DNA of 63,875 nt, from the IMG/VR virus record IMGVR_UViG_3300023278_002646, positions 1 to 63,875 of that record. One strand, written 5' to 3'. The translations under genes were made by a program, and so were the position numbers. Below the pieces are notes generated by a model, which saw nothing but the letters and a program-made list of their open reading frames with translations, was not told the origin of the DNA and ran no database searches. The stretch comes from a virus. This document shows positions 29,869 through 37,555 of this stretch, piece after piece (position 1 is the stretch's first letter; the number at the start of each line of letters is the position of its first letter).

Positions 29869-30855
29869 TTAATTTGTGCTATTATATTTGCTTAATATAA
29901 ATAGACCCTTATCATTTTCTGTGGCCTCTGCTCCTGCGGGAGTATCTAAATAGTTTTGTTTGATGCCGCTCATCTTTTGCATGTGTAGCATTAACTGTAC
30001 CTCTACATTGGTGAGAGTATTGATTAGAGCCTCTGTGCCCTTCGGTAATAGATTTTCAAAGTCAGGTGATGTCAGTTGTCCATAAAAAGGCGAACGGTGC
30101 GTGTGCGTCAGTAGAGCCTGCGTTAGGGTCCTGTTGTATTCAAGGAAGTTTTTGAAAAGCTCTCTTAAATCGTGAATAGCATCAATCGTCTCAGTTAAGC
30201 ATCTCTGAAGGTTCGCTCCCTTTACCATTGGTTGTAGATCCGAATCATCATTCATCGCGATTAGATCTATACCATAAGCCTGGGTGGATGCGTTTGTTAA
30301 GTCTCCACCTTGAGAATTTTCCTTATCCGTTCTGGTTACTAGTTTTATATTTTCGCGTGCGACAAACCTTAATGTATCTGCTTTCAAAGCCACCGTGCTG
30401 CGAGGACTATCTCCGGTGGTATTACCGACTGTGCCCTCTGGAAGTCCGAAATATGAATCTACATTTGCTTTCTGTGAAATATAGATGCGTGCAGCATCAA
30501 GCTTAAAGTTAGGATCGACATTTATAAGTTTTCCCTTATTGTCTCTATGGACTGCTCTATAACCTAATCTGCCTGCAACCATATCAATAGAAGCACAGTG
30601 AGTATCTTTTGAGCCACCATATCCTGATAATATGTTGCTTGGCCTGTCTAAGCCGAGAACTATAAAAGAGTTTCCTTTATTGACAACCTTCTCTTCTTTA
30701 ACAGAAATGTATACCGGAACGTCGAAGTTGCGTCTTGTTCCTTTTCCAAATCCAAAATACTGTGCTTTTCCTTCTTCTGTCAGCGAGTCATAAGTGGCCC
30801 GATCGGATTTGGGAATGAGGTTTTCATTAATTGCTGGGTTTTTCTTGTTTGCCAT
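29869..30855 (-). CDS. Baseplate hub/spike-associated protein (328 aa)
   Basis: 328 residues. Residues of about 45-110 contain short beta strands (RRNFDVPVYISVKEEKVV, NSFIVLGLDRPSN). A strand-turn series follows (ARIYISQKANVDSYFGLP, VALKADTLRFVARENIKLVT), which reads like the triple-stranded beta-helix of spike C-termini. After residue 200 the sequence becomes helical with a LTHTHRSPFYGQLTSP segment. It is 8 bases downstream of the lysozyme-hub gene, so it probably supplies the membrane-piercing needle as a separate polypeptide. The role is inferred from position and strand pattern. Confidence 0.6.
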   Translation of the reverse strand: MANKKNPAINENLIPKSDRATYDSLTEEGKAQYFGFGKGTRRNFDVPVYISVKEEKVVNKGNSFIVLGLDRPSNILSGYGGSKDTHCASIDMVAGRLGYRAVHRDNKGKLINVDPNFKLDAARIYISQKANVDSYFGLPEGTVGNTTGDSPRSTVALKADTLRFVARENIKLVTRTDKENSQGGDLTNASTQAYGIDLIAMNDDSDLQPMVKGANLQRCLTETIDAIHDLRELFKNFLEYNRTLTQALLTHTHRSPFYGQLTSPDFENLLPKGTEALINTLTNVEVQLMLHMQKMSGIKQNYLDTPAGAEATENDKGLFILSKYNSTN

Positions 30856-30863
30856 AGGTTATG

Positions 30864-32060
30864 TTAGATTGTTGGGGTTGTCCCAGTGATAGCGGCGTAT
30901 TCTTTCGATAAGCGAGGAGCATATTTTTTAACATTTGCTGGACCATTGTAGAGGCTAGCCAGTTTTTCCCAATCCTTCTTTTTGGCTGCTGTCTTTGCGC
31001 CGGGAGAACCTTTAAACCACGTCAGAAGTAACTCATATGAAACACCTTCTGGATCAGACTTAAAGCGAGCTAGCTCACCTTCTGGATTTGAGCGATATCC
31101 TTCAAAGTTATATCCCAGTACCTGATACAACCCAAACGATGTAGAATACATTGCTAGTGGGGCGTTAACTGCATATGCGCGGTCGAATGCGTTTTTATTT
31201 GTCTCGCTAGCAACGAGTGAAAAAGGTACTTTGTTATTACGAGTGAATGGGATTTTAGATAGTTCCGTATTACTTACGCCGAACTCTGCTGCCTTCTCAT
31301 AAAATTTGTGAGGCTCAAATCTGATTGCTGACGCAGAGCCACCGGATTCTACTGCTTCGATAGCTTGAATAACCGCCGATTCTACACCCAGAGCATCCGC
31401 AGCTGCCTGTTGGGCTTCGGTCGGAGGTCCGGGTTTTGACTTTGCAACATAGTTGGAATTTGCACCGTCACCCAAAGGAGCCGGTATACCCTTCCTAAAC
31501 GCTTCGTTTATCGCTTCTGACGCAATATTCTCGATTTGAATCGGTCCACCAACCTTTCTAACTATTCTTGGATTAAAAAGGTTATTTATGTCTTCATATT
31601 TAACCGCTACCAGAGTTCCTAACTCCAAAGGTAAGTTTTGTGTTCCTTCTACGTCGGAATAAATGTCTGGATATGTTATCAATACCGGATCGTTAAAAGA
31701 TTTTGGAGCAGGACGACATTCAAGCTCGGGAATATATACTTTATAAGCAAAAGAAGCATATTTTTTTGGATTTTCTTCTGGTTTTTCATCATCACCGGTT
31801 TCATTTATCTTATATACAAACTCCTCAAACATTGCTGTTCTGTTTTTGTATGACGGATATGCCACGGGACGATAGCTTACAATCACTCCATTAAGTTCTG
31901 CGACGTTATCGAGTGTGTCTTTTCCAAAGACTTTTTCCACAGCAAAGCGCAGGAAGGTGGTAGCACCGGTTCTCCGTCTATCGCCAGAGTCTCCGGAACT
32001 ATTATCTTCTAGATTATTAAGAGAGCCATAAGGCAAGTCAGATAACTTTATTTCAGCCAT
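30864..32060 (-). CDS. Baseplate hub lysozyme, gp5-like with N-acetylmuramidase domain
   Basis: 398 residues. Residues of about 50-170 look like the OB-fold domain of gp5-type hub proteins (GVIVSYRPVAYP ... FAYKVYIPELECRP ... LPLELGTLVAVKYEDINN). After a Pro-rich linker, residues 215-395 match the phage N-acetylmuramidase family (PF11860 type): AIEAVESGG with the probable catalytic Glu238, FEPHKF (Glu249, His251), then TSFGLYQVLGYNF and LASLYNGP. It would cleave host peptidoglycan during tail penetration. T4 gp5 uses a different lysozyme fold (GH24), so this is a domain swap. The lack of a beta-helix tail here agrees with a separate spike gene downstream. Confidence 0.82.
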   Translation of the reverse strand: MAEIKLSDLPYGSLNNLEDNSSGDSGDRRRTGATTFLRFAVEKVFGKDTLDNVAELNGVIVSYRPVAYPSYKNRTAMFEEFVYKINETGDDEKPEENPKKYASFAYKVYIPELECRPAPKSFNDPVLITYPDIYSDVEGTQNLPLELGTLVAVKYEDINNLFNPRIVRKVGGPIQIENIASEAINEAFRKGIPAPLGDGANSNYVAKSKPGPPTEAQQAAADALGVESAVIQAIEAVESGGSASAIRFEPHKFYEKAAEFGVSNTELSKIPFTRNNKVPFSLVASETNKNAFDRAYAVNAPLAMYSTSFGLYQVLGYNFEGYRSNPEGELARFKSDPEGVSYELLLTWFKGSPGAKTAAKKKDWEKLASLYNGPANVKKYAPRLSKEYAAITGTTPTI

Positions 32061-32361
32061 CTTCTTTATTCTCGTTTAGAATATCAAACAGCTGTTCTTT
32101 GTCGTCTTCTGTGAGACCTACTTGATTTGTCTTTTGTCTTTGAAGGATGGCGGCAAGCTTTACAAGCTGCTCGTTGGACCTTTGAAGGTTTTCTACATAC
32201 TTAGCCGCGATAGGTCCCATCTCTCTTCTATCGGCGGTAGAGGCTTTCATATCGGTCATAACATCTATCAGTAATGATTTAGCCATAGCCCGATCCTCTT
32301 CAATGTTAGTTGTTGTTTTCTCTATATAAGTCTCTAAACTTAAATCTCGCTGTTTTCCCAT
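32053..32361 (-). CDS. Small helical phage protein (102 aa)
   Basis: 102 residues, charged and mostly helical, starting MGKQRDLSLETYIEKTT. No family is recognised. It overlaps the 3' end of the sigma factor gene by 22 bases and the start of the lysozyme-hub gene by 8 bases, so it is translationally coupled to both. A coiled-coil segment is likely at about 55-85 (ENLQRSNEQLVKLAAILQRQ). A structural or chaperone role for the hub is possible but not shown. Confidence 0.65.
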   Translation of the reverse strand: MGKQRDLSLETYIEKTTTNIEEDRAMAKSLLIDVMTDMKASTADRREMGPIAAKYVENLQRSNEQLVKLAAILQRQKTNQVGLTEDDKEQLFDILNENKEDG

Positions 32362-33026
32362 TTTACTTTAAACGTCCTATATCTCTTACGAAGTTTATTA
32401 AGATTATTGACTACCTGTTTGGTATTCAATCCAGTAAGTTCGCGAAGGTATAAGTAAATAGCCTTTTTGTTGAAAATTTCTATTTGTTCAGCAGAGTCTA
32501 AAAGAATACGAACAGCCATGAGAACTTTTTTCTCGTTTTCTTTGATCATGAAAGAGTCCCAAGTATCGATCTCTGTATTAAGAGATCTCCAAAACTCTAT
32601 CTCTGATCGCTTCTCATAATAGGTTGGTTCGTCTGATATTAAATCTTCGTCCAACTCATTTAAAATATCCTCCATAAACACCTCAGTTCTAAGGCGCTTC
32701 TTTGTTCTCTTGATCTTATGAATAAACCAGTTTTTAGTTACAACCGAGAAATATGAAAAAGCTTTTGAGCCTTTATTTGGATCATACTTGTTTAGTATAG
32801 TTGTAAGCCAGACCTTGCAGTCTGATCTTAGATAATCAATATTCGGCAGTGTTGTGAAACGATAAGTATAAATAATCTTATCGACCATCTGTTCAAAGGC
32901 AGGCTGTATATACTCTTCGTATAACTTGGACCTTAGTTCATAGTCTGTTGTCGATGCGTATTTAACTATCGCGTCTTCGTGGACCTGCGTAAAGTAATGA
33001 TTTTTCTTGCTCTTCTTCCTCGGCAT
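32340..33026 (-). CDS. Late transcription sigma factor, T4 gp55-like
   Basis: 228 residues. The arrangement of KYDPNKGSKAFSYFSVVTKN followed by WFIHKIKRTKKR matches sigma region 2 (core binding and -10 melting) as seen in T4 gp55 and cyanophage homologues. The C-terminal part (LTGLNTKQVVNNLNKLRKRY) looks like a helix-turn-helix. T4 gp55 redirects host RNA polymerase to late promoters, so this protein is expected to switch on the virion genes that follow it here. It overlaps the upstream membrane-protein gene by 65 bases; a GAGGAAG Shine-Dalgarno nine bases before the ATG supports this start. Confidence 0.85.
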   Translation of the reverse strand: MPRKKSKKNHYFTQVHEDAIVKYASTTDYELRSKLYEEYIQPAFEQMVDKIIYTYRFTTLPNIDYLRSDCKVWLTTILNKYDPNKGSKAFSYFSVVTKNWFIHKIKRTKKRLRTEVFMEDILNELDEDLISDEPTYYEKRSEIEFWRSLNTEIDTWDSFMIKENEKKVLMAVRILLDSAEQIEIFNKKAIYLYLRELTGLNTKQVVNNLNKLRKRYRTFKVKWENSEI

Positions 33027-33330
33027 TTAGTGCTTCCTCTAGCTCTTGTTCTAACTCTTCATCTATTGTGTGTTCGAATATCTCTCTAAAGTTTGAGATC
33101 TCATCGTTAACTTCTCTGATTCTTGTAATAAGTTCTTGTATCACAGGTTCTCCGTGATACGAGTTCATACTATACATATCCTTGGAAAATACTTGGAATG
33201 CTTTTGTAGTCAAAAACAAATCAGATAAGTTCTCAGAAATAAAGATAAACTTACGCAACAATCTAGCCACATACCACAGTAGCAAAGCATTGGCGATTAG
33301 AGAGCTTGTTAAGATTATATACGTGAGCAT
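32962..33330 (-). CDS. Small single-pass membrane protein with acidic C-terminus
   Basis: 122 residues from the ATG at 33330, which overlaps the stop of the FmdB-like gene (TGATG) after an AAGGG Shine-Dalgarno. A hydrophobic segment at residues 3-22 (TYIILTSSLIANALLLWYVA) followed by RLLRK predicts an N-in or signal-anchor membrane helix. The rest is cytoplasmic or periplasmic helical sequence with a very acidic Glu-rich stretch at about 90-115 and a basic tail. The function is unknown; its position directly before the sigma gene is noted. Confidence 0.7.
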   Translation of the reverse strand: MLTYIILTSSLIANALLLWYVARLLRKFIFISENLSDLFLTTKAFQVFSKDMYSMNSYHGEPVIQELITRIREVNDEISNFREIFEHTIDEELEQELEEALNAEEEEQEKSLLYAGPRRRDS

Positions 33331-33578
33331 CAACGACCCTTGTCCAAATCGTCTCTCTGTTGACGTAAGGCTTTGCGAGAGTCCTTTATGAACTCTTCTG
33401 TGGTGGCGCCAACCTTTTTCTTCACTACCGATTTCTTGCCTGTGCTAAACCTTGTTAAAAGTTTTACCAAAGTGCTTCCAGAATCACATTTTGGACATGC
33501 TGATTCTATCTCACACGATGGGTGATTTATTGTAGATACTTCTTCACAGGCTGTGCATCGGTATTGATATCTTGGCAT
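33330..33578 (-). CDS. FmdB-family zinc ribbon protein
   Basis: 82 residues. MPRYQYRCTACEEVSTINHP with C8-x2-C11 and a second CPKC pair at about 33-36 forms the FmdB/CxxC-CxxC zinc ribbon. A basic linker (KKSVVKKKVG) and a helical charged C-terminus (FIKDSRKALRQQRDDL) follow. Family members are putative regulators; in phages their role is unknown and could be nucleic-acid or polymerase binding. The start overlaps the stop of the 53-residue gene upstream (TAATG). Confidence 0.85.
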   Translation of the reverse strand: MPRYQYRCTACEEVSTINHPSCEIESACPKCDSGSTLVKLLTRFSTGKKSVVKKKVGATTEEFIKDSRKALRQQRDDLDKGR

Positions 33579-33739
33579 TAACGCCTTTTCTCTAGAGCCT
33601 TAAGGCGTCTGTCGATGTCGCCCAAGTGCTTTTCAAGATCTCGCGCTTGCTGACGGACCGCGGTTCGAACAACCTCATCGATTAGTTCTCTTGCCTGTCC
33701 CTCTGTTAAATATCTTGCCTCTGTAGTCTTCTTAAGCAT
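33578..33739 (-). CDS. Small charged protein (53 aa)
   Basis: This short gene fills the gap between the FmdB-like gene and the 65-residue gene. It starts MLKKTTEARYLTEGQARELI and ends DRRLKALEKRR. It is helical and rich in Arg, Lys, Glu and Leu, and the last 25 residues could form a coiled coil. The ATG is at 33737-33739 and the stop overlaps the FmdB-like ATG (TAATG). The coupling and codon pattern support a real gene. No family is recognised. Confidence 0.65.
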   Translation of the reverse strand: MLKKTTEARYLTEGQARELIDEVVRTAVRQQARDLEKHLGDIDRRLKALEKRR

Positions 33740-33743
33740 TTTA

Positions 33744-33941
33744 TTATCCTTCCTCGTTTAGTTCGACTGTATCAAAGTTAATCGTTGGTGGATTAGTTAC
33801 CACCAATTCTGATTGAGATGGATCTTCTGGATTTACTTGAAGGTTCATCTCTCGTAAGACAGGAACAATATCAGTTTGTTCCATTAATGATCTTTGGAGA
33901 GCCATCATTAGGGCTCCTACTGCTTGATTTGATAATCTCAT
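33744..33941 (-). CDS. Conserved small T4-like phage protein (65 aa)
   Basis: I place the start at the ATG at 33939-33941, giving MRLSNQAVGALMMALQRSLM. A strong AAGGAG lies 7 bases upstream, overlapping the last codons of the epimerase gene, whereas a longer form starting at 33971 would lie inside that gene without support. The N-terminus is an amphipathic helix; the C-terminus (SELVVTNPPTINFDTVELNE) is extended. Similar small proteins with a RLSNxAVGALMMALQ start occur next to structural genes in T4-like marine phages. The function is unknown. Confidence 0.75.
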   Translation of the reverse strand: MRLSNQAVGALMMALQRSLMEQTDIVPVLREMNLQVNPEDPSQSELVVTNPPTINFDTVELNEEG

Positions 33942-33942
33942 T

Positions 33943-34773
33943 TTATTCTCCTTGTTTATTAAAACAATCATATATTGATTGGGTTGGGTCTATTTTAGCT
34001 GTCCATCCGATGTTTTTTAATTTAGTTATATCCGCTTTGGAAGTTAGAATATCTCCATCTCGTGGAGGAGTATTTATAAATTCAGCTTTATTATTAATAA
34101 CATTTATAATATCTTTTATTTGATTTAAAGAAATGGTTGTTCCAGTTCCAACATCATAAAACTCTCCATTAAATTTCTTATCATAATTCATACAAAAGAT
34201 GTTTGCGTCAATTATGTCTGCAACATTAATAAAATCCCTACTCTGTTCTCCATCTCCATCAATTTTTAAAGGTAACCCCCTTTTAATCATTTCTATCCAA
34301 GCACTTATGACAGTTGAATAGGAACCGCTATATTCCTGATCAGCAGAAAAAACATTATAGTAACGTAATGACACGGTGTCTAATTTGTATAAATCTGAAT
34401 AGAGTTTGCATTCCTGCTCACAAATTAGCTTATGAAGACCATAAGGAGAAGTGGGTCCTTTACCATTTCCGACTGCTGCAGCTGACGAGCTAAATATAAC
34501 TCTTTTTACATGGTGATTATAAGCCCACTCCAGAAGAATTGAGGTGGCATATGCATTTTGTCTAAATGTGTAGCTTGGATTACGAACTGAATATTCAACA
34601 CTTGGAAGAGCAGCCATATGAAAAACATAATCATAATCTTTATCAGGAAGGCAGCTGATTAAGTCTTCTCCATCCTTTAAGTCAATTCCGGTAACGTTAT
34701 GACCTAGATCGAGAAGGTGCGCGCACAACTTTGAACCTATATAGCCCTTATGCCCTGTTATTAACGTTTTCAT
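33943..34773 (-). CDS. NAD-dependent sugar epimerase/dehydratase (GalE-like SDR)
   Basis: 276 residues from the ATG at 34773 (MKTLITGHKGYIGSKL), two bases after the upstream stop; an in-frame extension to 34812 would overlap that gene. The Rossmann motif T-G-H-K-G-Y-I-G, the strand VFHMAALPSV, the catalytic Ser region IFSSSAAA and the Y-x-x-x-K pair in SPYGLHK place it in the extended SDR family. The closest pattern is UDP-glucose or UDP-N-acetylglucosamine 4-epimerase (GalE/WbpP type). It would interconvert nucleotide-sugar epimers in the cytoplasm. It is the last gene of the glycan cassette. Confidence 0.85.
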   Translation of the reverse strand: MKTLITGHKGYIGSKLCAHLLDLGHNVTGIDLKDGEDLISCLPDKDYDYVFHMAALPSVEYSVRNPSYTFRQNAYATSILLEWAYNHHVKRVIFSSSAAAVGNGKGPTSPYGLHKLICEQECKLYSDLYKLDTVSLRYYNVFSADQEYSGSYSTVISAWIEMIKRGLPLKIDGDGEQSRDFINVADIIDANIFCMNYDKKFNGEFYDVGTGTTISLNQIKDIINVINNKAEFINTPPRDGDILTSKADITKLKNIGWTAKIDPTQSIYDCFNKQGE

Positions 34774-34775
34774 AG

Positions 34776-35753
34776 CTATAGAATATTTGTATTTCTGAGT
34801 TGCTGTAGACAACTCTCCCAGTTTTCAAACATGATTCCCTTATCATCAATATAACATACAGCACGGGGTTTCTCGGCGGTCACCTTACTGATATACTGAC
34901 TAAGGTTGTGCTTTTTTAGCCACTCCCAAACCAGTTCTGTGCCTGTTTTCCCATTCACTAAACCGCGATCTTTTCGAGCTTTACAGGTATAAACTATTAA
35001 AGTATACTTATCAGACAACTCTTTTAGAGCAGTGCGCACACCCTCAACTGGCTGATCATATATTGTTCCATCGTAGAATCCCTTGGAACACTGGTGAATT
35101 ACTTTATCAAAATCAACTCCGATATTAATTTTTTCATCGGGGTAGCTATGTTCTCGAATCTCTCCACCTTTCCAGTTTAATTTATCGAGATCGTCCGGTG
35201 CGTTGTGTCCAATTGGAGGGCAAATCTTACCCGAACCGTGGGTTAATTGGTAACTTAATAACAAAGTTAAAACTTCGGCGGTATGATAATAATTTGCCCC
35301 AAGAACAACTTCTGTAAGTGTTGATATCTCGGCCGGGATGGCGTGTGAGGTAATCATCGCAACTTCCATATTGTTGTCTTGACCCCACTGCAGAGCTTTA
35401 ATAATATCCATTGACTTACCCGAAGACGAAACTCCTAAAATCAAAGATCTCTTCATTTGGGTTTTAGTTTTTGTTGTTGTTCTGGCAGTAAGCCAGCTAA
35501 CCATCCATTGTTCAAAGTTTGTATCATTGATAAATGAAGTTGCTACCACCGCCGAGCCGGGACACATAGCATTCTTTGTTCCGTTAGACAACCTCGTCAT
35601 GTCTACAGCGGCATGGTCAGCAATAGCTAAATTTCCGCCATGGCCTAAAACATATATATCGTCACATCTATTAAACTTTTTTTGTAATTCTTTCCATTCT
35701 GGTGTGTTGACAACCGATACAAATCGTTGTCCAATATTTTCAAAATTAAGCAT
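34776..35753 (-). CDS. Fusion of GmhA-like SIS isomerase and HAD phosphatase
   Basis: 325 residues. Residues of about 10-175 form a SIS domain like phosphoheptose isomerase GmhA: GHGGNLAIADHAAVDMTR, VATSFINDTNFE, LGVSSSGKS (phosphate-binding Ser-rich loop) and YYHTAEVLTLLLSYQL. Residues of about 205-325 are a HAD-like domain with DFDKVIHQ (nucleophile Asp), TCKARKDRG and CYIDDKGIMFENW (metal-binding Asp pair). GmhA makes D-glycero-D-manno-heptose 7-phosphate from sedoheptulose 7-phosphate; a phosphatase step is also part of heptose activation, so the fusion could do two steps. The substrate is an inference. It overlaps the aldolase gene by 8 bases. Confidence 0.8.
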   Translation of the reverse strand: MLNFENIGQRFVSVVNTPEWKELQKKFNRCDDIYVLGHGGNLAIADHAAVDMTRLSNGTKNAMCPGSAVVATSFINDTNFEQWMVSWLTARTTTKTKTQMKRSLILGVSSSGKSMDIIKALQWGQDNNMEVAMITSHAIPAEISTLTEVVLGANYYHTAEVLTLLLSYQLTHGSGKICPPIGHNAPDDLDKLNWKGGEIREHSYPDEKINIGVDFDKVIHQCSKGFYDGTIYDQPVEGVRTALKELSDKYTLIVYTCKARKDRGLVNGKTGTELVWEWLKKHNLSQYISKVTAEKPRAVCYIDDKGIMFENWESCLQQLRNTNIL

Positions 35754-36429
35754 TTCTTATGATCTCCCTATGATATTCAATTATTGCCATCGTATCCATA
35801 CCTAAACACTTTATACCATAATTAGGATATTTGCCTATCTGTGATTTTACATCTGTAGGGATATGAATCGCTCTTTTTTCAATTGGTAGTATATCATTTA
35901 TTTTATCAATATACAGCATAAAAAGATTATTATCAAATTCTCCGGGTATTCCCAAGCTCAATGATAGATCGTAAGGACCTACAAGATAATAGTCAAAATT
36001 TAACGCTACAATACTAGCTAAGTTTTCAACTCCCTCTTTTGTTTCTATTTGTGGTATCAAAATTGGATCGTCACTTATAAGGCTTCTTTCTCCCCACATA
36101 TTTTGCCTAACAAGCCCTAAGCCGCGGACGCCGCGCGGAGGGAAACAGGAAAAATCTATGATCTTTTTTGCCTGTTCGGTCGTTTCGACTGTTGAAAATA
36201 TAAGACCATGTGCGCCAGAGTCAAGATAGTATCTAATCTTTGTCTTATCAATCTCTGTTAGGCGAACAAGACATATCTTGCCAGATAAAGTGGCAACCTG
36301 TATACAAGTGATCACCGTCTCATCATTAAATCCACCATGCTCTGTGTCTAACACAACTCCTTCGCAGCCAGAGTTGCATAGTATCTCAGTTATCAAAGGA
36401 GAGGGTATTTGTTGCCAAGTTAAAATCAT
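35746..36429 (-). CDS. HpcH/HpaI-family aldolase
   Basis: 227 residues, slightly shorter than the usual 250. Diagnostic elements are VLDTEHGGF near residue 27, FPPRGVRGLG, the metal-ligand Glu in PQIETKEGVENL, and the metal-ligand Asp in GPYDLSLSLG. The family cleaves or forms 2-keto-3-deoxy acids through a divalent-metal-bound pyruvate enolate. In this cassette it might act on a 2-keto acid sugar or supply a C3 unit, though nonulosonate synthases are a different family. It overlaps both neighbours by a few bases. Confidence 0.85.
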   Translation of the reverse strand: MILTWQQIPSPLITEILCNSGCEGVVLDTEHGGFNDETVITCIQVATLSGKICLVRLTEIDKTKIRYYLDSGAHGLIFSTVETTEQAKKIIDFSCFPPRGVRGLGLVRQNMWGERSLISDDPILIPQIETKEGVENLASIVALNFDYYLVGPYDLSLSLGIPGEFDNNLFMLYIDKINDILPIEKRAIHIPTDVKSQIGKYPNYGIKCLGMDTMAIIEYHREIIRNA

Positions 36430-36890
36430 CTAGAATACTCTTCTATCAGGTCCGAACATACGCCGGCAGCTACCTGAAATTCTTCATGACTGTAACTAAC
36501 TCTTTCAGGCATAACACATATTGATTTTGTTGTTAGAAGATTCCCAGGATAAGTCCAAAGGTACCCTCTCGTAGTTAATGTAACATCGTCCTCCTGATGC
36601 CAAAAACAGTGTATTCCCATAAATAACAAATTTTTTAGTGCTTCAATATTCTTAGCATGACACCATAGAGCATTATTATAGAAATAAGTCTTATGTACCT
36701 CATATTGAGGCTCATCGTGACCAAGATACCATTTATTATTCTCATACCAGACATCTATCTCAACGTTATAGCCGTTGCTTATAGCCTGTTGGATATAGTC
36801 TGGATTGTTTTCTCGATCGGGATTCGGGCCATTGATGTTACCTCTATGAGAAATTAGTATCACTTCTTTACCACATATGCTGAGGGGCAT
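36426..36890 (-). CDS. GDPD-like (glycerophosphodiesterase/PI-PLC fold) protein
   Basis: 154 residues, shorter than full GDPD enzymes (about 240). ILISHRGNINGPNPDRENNP contains the H-R-G active-site start, VEIDVWY supplies the metal-ligand E-x-D, and YLGHDEP supplies the second catalytic His. The C-terminal half of the barrel appears compressed. Proteins of this kind sit in bacterial and phage surface-glycan loci and may act on phosphodiester-linked glycan decorations. The start lies inside the TylF-like gene by 31 bases. Fold call good; substrate unknown. Confidence 0.75.
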   Translation of the reverse strand: MPLSICGKEVILISHRGNINGPNPDRENNPDYIQQAISNGYNVEIDVWYENNKWYLGHDEPQYEVHKTYFYNNALWCHAKNIEALKNLLFMGIHCFWHQEDDVTLTTRGYLWTYPGNLLTTKSICVMPERVSYSHEEFQVAAGVCSDLIEEYSR

Positions 36891-37555
36891 ATATAGTTTA
36901 ATGACTTTATCTCAACATCCTTATCATTAAAAAAACAATCTACCGCATTAGCCTCAGACCATCTATGGAAAGCATACTCATCAAAAACTACAATACCTCC
37001 CTTAACTACTCGGGGCCACAAAGCCTCTAAAGCAGCGTAAGTTGGATCCTGAACATCGAGGTCGATATACAACAGTGATATTCTAGCCCCTGGGCGCTCT
37101 GTAACATATTCTCCGGCAGTTTTACATATGTCACCGCTTACCAACTCGTATTCGTGCTCCTCAAAACCACAGGAGGCTATAAACGCGTCGAACTTGTCCC
37201 TATGATTATTTGCGTGTGCATAGTCTCTTTTATCAAATAGAGTTTTCATGGCTTCGGCATCCTGCCCTGAGAGAGATTCGACTAATTTATCAGAATCAAA
37301 AAAATCAAAACCTATTACTTTTTTGCCACTATTCGGGCACAAAAATCTTTTTAATTTTAAAAAGGTAAGAAGACCTGTCCCCTTAAAGACTCCACATTCC
37401 ACTAAGTCACCCGGAAGGTTTTTGACTTGATTGACTAATAATGTCCTGGCCAGTAGCTTTCCAAACACCTTAGTGTCTGAACTAAGCATAAATCCATTAA
37501 AGCTATCAAATAGCTTTTGGGTTGTGTCAATGATTTCTAATTCTTTTAGTTTCAT
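36860..37555 (-). CDS. TylF-like SAM-dependent O-methyltransferase
   Basis: 231 residues. LVECGVFKGTGLLTFL is the SAM-binding loop, VIGFDFFDSD the acidic loop after beta-2, and ISLLYIDLDVQDPTYAALEA the Mg-binding Asp region typical of macrocin O-methyltransferase TylF and its surface-polysaccharide relatives. The later KGGIVVFDEYAFHRWSEANA is also characteristic. It probably methylates a sugar hydroxyl of the glycan made by this cassette. It starts one base before the HAD-nucleotidyltransferase stop codon. Confidence 0.85.
   Translation of the reverse strand: MKLKELEIIDTTQKLFDSFNGFMLSSDTKVFGKLLARTLLVNQVKNLPGDLVECGVFKGTGLLTFLKLKRFLCPNSGKKVIGFDFFDSDKLVESLSGQDAEAMKTLFDKRDYAHANNHRDKFDAFIASCGFEEHEYELVSGDICKTAGEYVTERPGARISLLYIDLDVQDPTYAALEALWPRVVKGGIVVFDEYAFHRWSEANAVDCFFNDKDVEIKSLNYICPSAYVVKK

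Noticed and set aside
34069-34076. TATTTATA on the plus strand as a minus-strand late promoter
   Set aside because: It lies inside the epimerase coding region with no nearby downstream start needing a promoter.
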